12,542 nt of DNA from JBBQBQ01 sp038317685 (GTDB taxonomy: Bacteria > Desulfobacterota > Desulfuromonadia > Desulfuromonadales > DDH964): the NCBI GenBank assembly GCA_038317685.1, contig JBBQBQ010000091.1:1-12542 (forward strand). Direction: 5' to 3'. Below the pieces are notes generated by a model, which was not told where the DNA came from, made no database searches, and worked only from the letters and a program-made list of their open reading frames with translations. Below are positions 6,287 through 12,542 of this stretch, in pieces (the stretch's first letter is position 1; each line of letters opens with the position of its first letter). Both the position numbers and the translations under genes were made by a program.

Positions 6287-6433
6287 TCGTTTGCCTTCGG
6301 AGCCTGGGTCCAGATCAGGAACGTCAGCTCCAACCAAGTAAATAATTCATCTAATGCTGTTCTGTCGCTCAAAGTCGGTCGTCAGGCCAGAATCCTTTAC
6401 TGTCTCATGAAGTGCATGCCCACGGACGATAGT

Positions 6434-6456
6434 GGCCCGATCCCGACAGCCGGGCC
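6434..6456 (+). promoter_or_regulatory. Inverted repeat ahead of the cotransporter gene
   Basis: GGCCCG (6434-6439) and CGGGCC (6451-6456) are perfect complements across an 11-nt loop. The repeat ends 6 nt before the ATG at 6463, in the 176-nt gap 6287-6462. That gap has an AT-richer middle (TAAATAATTCATCTAAT, about 6340-6356) but no convincing -35/-10 pair that I can place. The repeat could fold in the leader mRNA or bind a protein; evidence is limited to symmetry. Confidence 0.3.
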
Positions 6457-6462
6457 GAAGGG

Positions 6463-8847
6463 ATGAATGGTTTTATGAACGGTACCCTGGCGGGGAGAAA
6501 AGGACAGTTCGGGACTTCGGCAGTCTTTTTGACTGCGATCTCCACGATCCTGGGCGCCATCATGTTCCTGCGCTTCGGGTTTGCAGTGGCCAATGTCGGT
6601 TTTATGGGGACGCTCGCCATCATCCTGATCGGCCATGCGGTCACCATCCCCACCGCGTTGGCATTGGCCGAAATTGCCACCAATCAGAAGGTCGAGGGAG
6701 GCGGCGAGTATTTCATCATCTCCCGCTCCTTCGGCAGCGTCCCCGGCGCGGCGATCGGCATTGCCCTCTTTTTTTCCCAGGCCATCAGCGTGGCCTTCTA
6801 CATGATCGCCTTCGCGGAAGCCTTTGGGCCTCTCTTCCACTTCCTCAAGAGTGCCTATGGCGTGGAGATTACCGACCCGCGGATCGTCAGCTTTCCCGCG
6901 TTGATCATCCTGATGGCCGTCGTCCTCAAGAAGGGCGCCGACATCGGCATGAAAGTCCTCTACGTGGTGGTCTTCTTCCTCTTCCTCTCCCTGGTTCTCT
7001 TCTTTCTGGGGAGCACCGGCTACGGACAATCCTTCTCCTACGTGCGGATGATCCACACCATCGACAACCCGGCCGGCTTTTTCCTGGTCTTTGCCATTTG
7101 CTTTCCGGCCTTTACCGGGATGACGGCCGGGGTCGGACTTTCCGGTGATTTGCGAGACACGCGCAAGTCGATTCCGCTGGGGACCCTGGCCGCGACCCTG
7201 ACCGGCATGGTTGTTTACGTGGCGATTGCACTGAAACTGGCCATGTCGGCTTCGCCCCAGGTGCTCGCCGGCGACCAACTGGTGATGACGCGAATTGCCC
7301 TGTGGGGACCGATCATCCCGCTCGGACTGGCCTGTGCCACCATCTCTTCGGCCCTCGGTTCAGCACTGGTGGCGCCGCGAACCCTGCAGGCCCTCGCCAA
7401 CGACAAGGTCATCCCCTTGCCGCGGCTGAATACCTGGCTGGCCAAGGGGGAGGGGGCGACCAACGAGCCGAAGAACGCCTCGGTCGTCGTCGTTCTGATC
7501 GCGGTGATCTTCGTCCTCATGGGCGATGTCAACATGGTCGCGCAGGTGATTTCGATGTTCTTCATGGTCACCTATGGGTCGATCTGTCTGATCTCCTTCC
7601 TCGAACACTTCGCGGCCGATCCATCCTACCGTCCAGCCTTTCGCTCGCGCTGGTACATTTCACTCTTCGGCGCCGCGGCCTGTTTCCTGTTGATGTTCAA
7701 GATGAACACCCCCTATGCGATCCTTTCGATCGTGGTGATGAGTGCGCTTTATCTGGTGGTCTCCTACACCAACACCGACAAAAAGGGGCTGGCGGTCATT
7801 TTTCAGGGGACGATATTCCAGACCAGCCGCACCCTCCAGGTCTTCCTTCAGAAGTCGAGGCGTTACGAACAGGAAGATCGCTGGCGGCCCTCGGTGGTCT
7901 GCATCTCCCGGGCTTCTTTTGAGCGCTTTGATGCCTTTGACCTGCTGCGCTGGTTCTCCTCTCGTTACGGCTTCGGCATGTACATCCACTACATCACCGG
8001 GTACCTTTCGCGGGTCACCATGGAAGAGTCCCGCCTGGTCCACCAACGCCTGGTCCGGCTGGCCGATGTCAGTCACAGCAACATCTACGTCGATACCATT
8101 GTCAGCCCCTCCTACTCCTCGGCGCTGGCCAATGTTGTGCAACTCCCCGGCATTTCCGGGAAGGAAAACAACCTGATTCTCTTCGAATTCGCCCGTAGCA
8201 CCCAGGACCATCTCGATGAGATCATCACCAATTACCGGATGGTGGCCTCGGCAGGCTTCGACCTGTGTGTTCTGGGGAGTACCGATCGCGGCTTCGGCTA
8301 TTGCCGGGAAATCCATATCTGGCTGGGACCGCACGATTACCGCAACGCCACCTTGATGATCCTCTTGGGCTACATCGTCCTCGGTCACCCCGACTGGAAG
8401 AAGGCGGAGATCAAGCTCTTTGCGTCCTTCCCCCTGGAAGACCTGGAGGAAGAACGGGGTCACCTGATGACCATGATCGCCAAGGGCCGTCTGCCGATTT
8501 CGGCCAAGAACGTAGAACTGATCGTCAACGATCCCCACTCTTCGCGGATCGATGCCATTCGCCTGCGCTCGCAGGATGCCGACCTGATCATTCTCGGCCT
8601 GATCGGCGATGCGATCATGCACCAGAAGGGGAAAATCTTCGAAGGATACGAGGGCCTTGGTAACATCCTCTGGGTCAATGCCCAGAAGGAGATCGACCTC
8701 AGCCGGGAGACGAGCAGTGCCGGGGATGACGAAAAGGTCCCCGCCACCGGCCCGGAGCACCGGCCAGGGGCGAATTCCGATGGAACTTTGGCGCCGGAGG
8801 CTTCCCATATTGATCCAGCCCCCTCTGCTCCCGAGGAAGAGAGATGA
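6463..8847 (+). CDS. Cation-chloride cotransporter (SLC12-like, APC superfamily)
   Basis: A 794-residue inner-membrane secondary transporter. Residues about 18-437 form the 12-helix APC fold; 440-740 form a soluble SLC12-type C-terminal domain; 740-794 is a polar, Pro/Ser/acid-rich tail. The cotransporter signature FPAFTGMTAGVGLSGDLRDT (214-233), followed by SIPLGTL, matches the animal Na-K-Cl carriers closely, as do GGGEYFIISRS (79-89) and CATISSALGSALVAPRTLQA (291-310). Residues matching the NKCC1 potassium site (Tyr113, Pro215, Thr218) and sodium site (Ala292, Ser295, Ser296) are present, so Na-K-Cl symport is likelier than amino acid transport. The usual Asn of helix 1 is Thr28. Start: ATG 6463 has AAGGG immediately upstream, very close; ATG 6475 is the alternative and costs four residues. 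The stop overlaps the next channel gene as ATGA. Confidence 0.9.
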   Translation: MNGFMNGTLAGRKGQFGTSAVFLTAISTILGAIMFLRFGFAVANVGFMGTLAIILIGHAVTIPTALALAEIATNQKVEGGGEYFIISRSFGSVPGAAIGIALFFSQAISVAFYMIAFAEAFGPLFHFLKSAYGVEITDPRIVSFPALIILMAVVLKKGADIGMKVLYVVVFFLFLSLVLFFLGSTGYGQSFSYVRMIHTIDNPAGFFLVFAICFPAFTGMTAGVGLSGDLRDTRKSIPLGTLAATLTGMVVYVAIALKLAMSASPQVLAGDQLVMTRIALWGPIIPLGLACATISSALGSALVAPRTLQALANDKVIPLPRLNTWLAKGEGATNEPKNASVVVVLIAVIFVLMGDVNMVAQVISMFFMVTYGSICLISFLEHFAADPSYRPAFRSRWYISLFGAAACFLLMFKMNTPYAILSIVVMSALYLVVSYTNTDKKGLAVIFQGTIFQTSRTLQVFLQKSRRYEQEDRWRPSVVCISRASFERFDAFDLLRWFSSRYGFGMYIHYITGYLSRVTMEESRLVHQRLVRLADVSHSNIYVDTIVSPSYSSALANVVQLPGISGKENNLILFEFARSTQDHLDEIITNYRMVASAGFDLCVLGSTDRGFGYCREIHIWLGPHDYRNATLMILLGYIVLGHPDWKKAEIKLFASFPLEDLEEERGHLMTMIAKGRLPISAKNVELIVNDPHSSRIDAIRLRSQDADLIILGLIGDAIMHQKGKIFEGYEGLGNILWVNAQKEIDLSRETSSAGDDEKVPATGPEHRPGANSDGTLAPEASHIDPAPSAPEEER

Positions 8848-9773
8848 AGAGTTTGATCGATTGGTTGCAGCAGGTGACCGGATTCGCGCCCGACACCCTG
8901 CGCAATCTCATCGACTCGCTGTTGATCCTGCTCTTCCTCGGATTGGTGCGAACCGGGATATTGCGCGTCGTCTGGCGTCAAACCAGCGATGTCTCTCTTC
9001 GCTATCGCTGGCGGAAGACCTCCTCCTACCTGGTTTTCTTAATCGCCTGCCTGCTGGTGGGACGAATCTGGTTCAAGTGGTTTGAATCCCTGGCCACTTT
9101 TCTCGGCCTGCTTTCCGCCGGCCTGGCCATTGCCTTGCAGGACCTGGTCAAGAGCCTCGCCGGCTGGGCCTTCGTGCTATGGCGCAAACCGTTTTCGGTG
9201 GGAGACCGGATTCAGGTGGGGAGCCATCGGGGTGATGTGATCGACCTCCGGATATTTAAATTCAGCCTGCTCGAAATCGGCAACTGGGTGGACGCCGACC
9301 AGAGCACCGGCCGGGTCCTGCATTTACCCAACAGCCTGATCCTCAGCGAGGTCATTGGCAACTACTCCAAGGGCTTCGACTTTATCTGGAACGAGTTGCC
9401 GGTGTTGGTGACCTTCGAAAGCAATTGGGAAAAAGCCAAGACCTTGCTTCAGGAAATCGCCCACCGCAACGGCAGTCATTTGAGTGCCGAGGCCGAATTT
9501 CAGGTCAAGGAAGCCAGCAAACAATACATGATTTTCTTCAGCAAACTGACCCCGACCGTCTACACCTCGGTGCAGGACAGCGGCGTGCTTCTCACCATCC
9601 GCTACCTGACCGCACCCCGCGAAAGGCGCGGCAGCACCCAGTCCATTTGGGAAGACATCCTGCACACCTTCGCCCAGCACCAAGATATCGACTTCGCCTA
9701 CCCGACCCAACGTTTCTACCATAATGTCACGGAAGGCAAGTCGGGGGCCCGGGCCACGCCGGACGGGGGATAA
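8844..9773 (+). CDS. MscS-family mechanosensitive channel (second of two)
   Basis: A 309-residue inner-membrane channel close to E. coli MscS in size. Hydrophobic helices lie at about 22-43, 60-78 and 82-113. The third has the classic pore pattern FLGLLSAGLAIALQDLVKSL (86-105), followed by AGW-x-FVLWRKPFSVGDRI (106-122) and the beta-domain GDVIDL (130-135). LPNSLILSEVIGNYS (161-175) is the usual end of the beta domain, and a C-terminal alpha/beta domain follows. Its ATG overlaps the stop of the cation-chloride cotransporter gene (ATGA), with GAGG 7 nt upstream, so the two are translationally coupled and probably made in proportion. Making an osmotic safety valve together with an ion importer is a logical pairing. 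It is clearly a different subfamily from the channel at 5192-6286, so this is not a recent duplication. Confidence 0.94.
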   Translation: MKSLIDWLQQVTGFAPDTLRNLIDSLLILLFLGLVRTGILRVVWRQTSDVSLRYRWRKTSSYLVFLIACLLVGRIWFKWFESLATFLGLLSAGLAIALQDLVKSLAGWAFVLWRKPFSVGDRIQVGSHRGDVIDLRIFKFSLLEIGNWVDADQSTGRVLHLPNSLILSEVIGNYSKGFDFIWNELPVLVTFESNWEKAKTLLQEIAHRNGSHLSAEAEFQVKEASKQYMIFFSKLTPTVYTSVQDSGVLLTIRYLTAPRERRGSTQSIWEDILHTFAQHQDIDFAYPTQRFYHNVTEGKSGARATPDGG

Positions 9774-9791
9774 CCATTGGAATCTTTGAAT

Positions 9792-9819
9792 TTGCGGGGG
9801 ACCTCCCCCCTGTTATACT
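9792..9819 (+). promoter_or_regulatory. Candidate promoter of sucA
   Basis: TATACT (9814-9819), preceded by TGT as in extended -10 promoters, matches the -10 consensus at 5 of 6 bases. TTGCGG (9792-9797) lies 16 bp upstream as a 3/6 -35. Transcription would start near 9826 and leave a leader of about 65 nt. The spacer holds the GGGGG/CCCCC inverted repeat described separately. Confidence 0.55.
9796..9809 (+). promoter_or_regulatory. GGGGG-ACCT-CCCCC hairpin inside the sucA promoter spacer
   Basis: Five G and five C pair around ACCT, 22 nt after the stop of the second MscS gene. In the upstream transcript this could act as a weak terminator, although only TGTTAT follows rather than a T run. 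In DNA it lies between the -35 and -10 boxes of the sucA promoter. Which role applies cannot be settled from sequence. Confidence 0.35.
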
Positions 9820-9836
9820 GTGTCGGAATCACCCCG

Positions 9837-9860
9837 ATCCCGGTCAACCCGGGATATCCC
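9837..9860 (+). promoter_or_regulatory. Overlapping inverted repeats in the sucA leader
   Basis: ATCCCGG (9837-9843) and CCGGGAT (9849-9855) are perfect complements around a 5-nt loop. The second arm is shared with a 10-bp palindrome, GGGATATCCC (9851-9860). The two foldings are mutually exclusive in RNA, and the palindrome is also a plausible dimeric-protein site just downstream of the predicted transcription start (near +26 to +35). Confidence 0.4.
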
Positions 9861-9890
9861 GAAAGCCTTTAATACGATCCGGACCCGGCC

Positions 9891-12542
9891 ATGCCCTTTG
9901 CAGCGAACCTCAGTCCCCAGTGGCTGGAATCCCTGTTCCAGCTCTGGAGCGTCGACCCGACCCAGGTCCCGGCCGACTGGCAGGCCTTCTTCAGCGGTTT
10001 TGAGCTGGCCGGAAGCTCCGGGGGCATCGATCCGGACCATGCCCTGAAGGCAGCGGCGATCCAATCCCTCCTTTACCGTTATCGGGACCTCGGCCACCTG
10101 CAGGCCTGCACCGACCCTCTCGCCTCCTGCCCCGTCGATCATCCCCAACTGACTCTGGCAGCGTTCGATCTCTCCGCCGCGGACCTCGATACGACCTTTT
10201 TCGTCAAGCGCTTCCATACCGAGCGCGCCACCCTGCGCGAGATCGTGACAGTGCTGCGGGAAACCTACTGCCGCTCGATCGGCGTCGAATTCATGCACAT
10301 CCAGAATCCCGAGGAACGCCAATGGCTCAAGGACCGCATGGAGTCGGTGCGCAACCGTCCCGCCGTGTCCCGCGAACGCCAGCAACGCATCCTCGCCAAA
10401 CTGCAGCAGGCGGCCCTCTTCGAGGCCTTCCTGCACCGTCACTTCCTCGGCCAGAAACGCTTCTCCCTGGAAGGGGGCGAGGTCATCATCCCTTTCCTCG
10501 ATGCGGTCGTTGAAAAAGCCAGGCAACTCGCCATGCGTGACCTGGTCCTGGGCATGACCCATCGCGGCCGGATCAACGTTCTGGCCAACGTCTTTCGCAA
10601 ACCCCTGGCGACGATCTTCGCCGAGTTCGAGGACAATCTCGAATACAACTTCGTCGGGGAGGGGGACGTCAAATACCATAAGGGCTTCTCCTGCGATATC
10701 GAAGGCGACGGAGAACCGCCCCTGCATCTGAGTCTGGCCAGCAACCCCAGTCACCTGGAAGCGGTCGATCCGGTCGTCGAGGGGAAATCCCGCGCCCGTC
10801 AGGAGGAGTATGGCGAAGCCGGAACCCGTCAAGTGCTGCCGCTGCTGATTCACGGCGATGCCGCCTTCGCCGGCCAGGGGATGATCGCCGAAACCTTCAA
10901 CCTCTCCCAGCTCGAAGGCTACTGCACCGGCGGCACCCTGCATCTGGTCATCAACAACCAGATCGGCTTCACCACCGGCCCCGCCGAAGCCCGCTCCACC
11001 CTCTATGCGACCGACATCGCCAAGATGCTGATGGTGCCGATTTTCCATATCCACGGAGAGGATCCGGAAGCGGCGGTCTACATCGCCGAACTGGCTCTCG
11101 ACTACCGCCAGACCTTCGCCAAGGACGTGGTGGTGGAGATTATCTGCTACCGGCGTCATGGGCACAACGAGGGGGACGAACCCTATTTCACTCAGCCGCT
11201 CATGTACGACAAGATCAAGGAGCGCCCGCCGATCCACGAACTCTATGCCGATCGCCTGGAAGTTCAGGGCTTCCCCCGCGACGCCATCGAGGCCTCGGCC
11301 GCCGCCATCGACCAGCGGCTGGAAGCGGCCCTCGCCGCCAGCAACCGCAAGGACTCCGACCAGGGGTTCCTCGGCAAGTGGCAGGGGATCGCCCGCGACT
11401 GGTCGCCGGCCACGCCGGAGACGGCGGTCTCAGCCGAAAGGCTGCGGGCCCTGGCCGCCCAGCTCGCCGCCATTCCCGCCGACTTTCACCCCCATCCCAA
11501 GGTTGCCGGCCTCCTGGAACGGCGCCGGGAGGCGGTGGAGAAGGGGGAGGGGCTCGACTGGGGGAACGCCGAAACCTTGGCCTACGCGACGCTGCTGGCG
11601 GAAGGGGCCTCGGTGCGACTGGCCGGGCAGGACTCGCGGCGCGGCACCTTCAACCATCGCCACAGCGTGCTGATCGACATGCAGAGCGGCCTGCAATACG
11701 TGCCGCTGGTGACGGTGACCGAAGGGGAGGCGATGTTCAGGGTTTACAACAGCTCCCTCTCGGAGGTCGCCGCCCTCGGTTTCGAATACGGCTACTCGCT
11801 GGAGACCCCGCTCGGGCTGACGATATGGGAAGCGCAATTCGGCGACTTCGCCAACGGCGCCCAGGTGATCCTCGATCAGTTCATCAGCAGCAGCGAAACC
11901 AAGTGGGATCGCTCCAGCGGTCTGACCCTCTTCCTCCCTCACGGCTTCGAGGGGCAGGGGGCCGAGCACTCCAGCGCCCGGATCGAACGCTACCTGCAGC
12001 TCTGCGCCGACAACAACCTGCAGGTCGTTTACCCTTCGACGCCGGCCCAGTTCTTCCACCTGCTGCGGCGCCAGGTCAAGCTCCCGTTTCGCCGCCCGCT
12101 GATCGTCTTCACCCCCAAGAGCCTGCTGCGCCTGCCGGCCTGCCGCTCGGTCCTTGCCGAGCTGAGCGCCGGGGCGTTTCGGGAGGTTCTCACTGACCCC
12201 GGCGACCCGGCCCGGGTCCGACAGGTCCTGCTCTGCAGCGGCAAGGTCTATTTCGAACTGGACGAGCACCGGCTGAAGTCAGGACGCGACGATGTCGCCA
12301 TCCTTCGCATCGAACAGCTCTACCCCCTGCGCAACAATCTCCTTGAAGCGGCCCTTCGTCCCTATGACCGGGAGCGCTGCCGTTTCTCCTGGGTACAGGA
12401 GGAACCGAAGAACAGCGGAGCCTGGAACTTCATCCATGACCTGCTGGCGAAGCTCCTCGGCTCCTATCCGCGTTACGTCGGCCGTCCCCGCGCCGCCGCC
12501 CCGGCCGTCGGCTCCCACCGGCTGCACAAGCTGGAGCAGGAC
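9891..12542 (+). CDS. sucA: 2-oxoglutarate dehydrogenase E1 component (3' end outside window)
   Basis: The thiamine-diphosphate E1 subunit decarboxylates 2-oxoglutarate and reductively acylates the lipoyl group of E2 in the TCA cycle. The frame runs from the ATG at 9891 to the right edge: 884 residues, ending in YVGRPRAAAPAVGS...EQD, which is close to the natural C-terminus (E. coli SucA is 933). Family markers: the N-terminal LSPQWLESL...WQAFF segment (7-33), GMTHRGRINVL (221-231), HGDAAFAGQGM (321-331) for Mg/ThDP, NNQIGFTT (355-362), RRHGHNEGDEP (421-431) and HGFEGQGAEHSSAR (684-697). A stop codon (TAA, 9870-9872) lies in frame just upstream, so the ATG at 9891 is fixed despite the lack of a recognisable ribosome binding site. 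E2 (sucB), which needs the lipoyl cofactor made by the lipB/lipA products, is expected next but is not visible. Confidence 0.96.
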   Translation, partial: MPFAANLSPQWLESLFQLWSVDPTQVPADWQAFFSGFELAGSSGGIDPDHALKAAAIQSLLYRYRDLGHLQACTDPLASCPVDHPQLTLAAFDLSAADLDTTFFVKRFHTERATLREIVTVLRETYCRSIGVEFMHIQNPEERQWLKDRMESVRNRPAVSRERQQRILAKLQQAALFEAFLHRHFLGQKRFSLEGGEVIIPFLDAVVEKARQLAMRDLVLGMTHRGRINVLANVFRKPLATIFAEFEDNLEYNFVGEGDVKYHKGFSCDIEGDGEPPLHLSLASNPSHLEAVDPVVEGKSRARQEEYGEAGTRQVLPLLIHGDAAFAGQGMIAETFNLSQLEGYCTGGTLHLVINNQIGFTTGPAEARSTLYATDIAKMLMVPIFHIHGEDPEAAVYIAELALDYRQTFAKDVVVEIICYRRHGHNEGDEPYFTQPLMYDKIKERPPIHELYADRLEVQGFPRDAIEASAAAIDQRLEAALAASNRKDSDQGFLGKWQGIARDWSPATPETAVSAERLRALAAQLAAIPADFHPHPKVAGLLERRREAVEKGEGLDWGNAETLAYATLLAEGASVRLAGQDSRRGTFNHRHSVLIDMQSGLQYVPLVTVTEGEAMFRVYNSSLSEVAALGFEYGYSLETPLGLTIWEAQFGDFANGAQVILDQFISSSETKWDRSSGLTLFLPHGFEGQGAEHSSARIERYLQLCADNNLQVVYPSTPAQFFHLLRRQVKLPFRRPLIVFTPKSLLRLPACRSVLAELSAGAFREVLTDPGDPARVRQVLLCSGKVYFELDEHRLKSGRDDVAILRIEQLYPLRNNLLEAALRPYDRERCRFSWVQEEPKNSGAWNFIHDLLAKLLGSYPRYVGRPRAAAPAVGSHRLHKLEQD

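Noticed and set aside
5120..6337. A 405-codon open frame on the - strand opposite the first MscS gene
   Set aside because: The product is rich in Gln, Asp, Gly and His without motifs; it mirrors codon usage of the real channel gene.
6287..6462. A promoter or small gene in the gap before the cotransporter gene
   Set aside because: The AT-rich centre is suggestive, but no -35/-10 pair with normal spacing and no small frame with a ribosome binding site could be supported.
9869..9876. TTTAATAC as a -10 box for sucA
   Set aside because: It would start transcription almost at the ATG and has no -35 at proper distance; TATACT at 9814-9819 is better.
9813..11237. A 474-codon open frame on the - strand opposite the start of sucA
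   Set aside because: The + strand frame carries full OGDH E1 motifs; the antisense product matches no family I recognise.
1..12542. tRNA or rRNA genes, CRISPR arrays, insertion sequences, attachment sites, intrinsic terminators with T runs
   Set aside because: None seen on either strand; the few hairpins found lack T tracts and no repeat array or transposase is present.

Overview
This is a GC-rich window with tightly packed genes, ten of the eleven on the + strand. It looks like chromosomal DNA of a Deltaproteobacterium of the Desulfuromonas/Geobacter type. That assignment is an inference from the gene set (rubredoxin, a 62-residue single-cluster ferredoxin, LipB/LipA, a sodium-site-bearing bacterial cation-chloride cotransporter, OGDH E1) and the base composition; no rRNA or other marker gene is present. 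I see no mobile element, tRNA, rRNA, CRISPR array or integration scar.

Layout. Positions 1-878 (- strand) hold the first 292 residues of a MurB-like FAD enzyme that runs off the left edge. A 309-bp divergent promoter region (879-1187) follows. From 1188 to 5117 runs a probable operon: rubredoxin, ferredoxin, lipB, lipA, thioredoxin reductase, a hot-dog acyl-CoA thioesterase and a secreted DUF4124 protein. Spacing within it is from 4- and 23-nt overlaps up to about 55 nt. An MscS-type channel (5192-6286) follows after a 74-nt structured gap. After a 176-nt gap comes a two-gene unit: a cation-chloride cotransporter (6463-8847) whose stop codon overlaps the start of a second MscS-type channel (8844-9773). 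Another structured gap carries a good promoter, then sucA, the E1 subunit of 2-oxoglutarate dehydrogenase (9891 to the right edge, only the last few residues missing).

How the genes fit together. The left operon is about electron carriers and the lipoyl cofactor: LipB transfers octanoate to lipoyl domains, LipA inserts sulfur using electrons that a small ferredoxin could supply, and TrxB keeps thiols reduced. The lipoyl cofactor is needed by the E2 partner of SucA, so the two ends of the window meet in the same metabolism. The middle is an osmotic/ion block: one Na-K-Cl-type carrier and two different MscS-family valves.

The most interesting points are the cotransporter-MscS translational coupling with conserved animal-type ion-site residues, several hairpins placed next to or over ribosome binding sites, the ferredoxin-LipB-LipA grouping, and the diverged MurB-like paralogue. 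No wholly new system is evident; most genes belong to well-known families.
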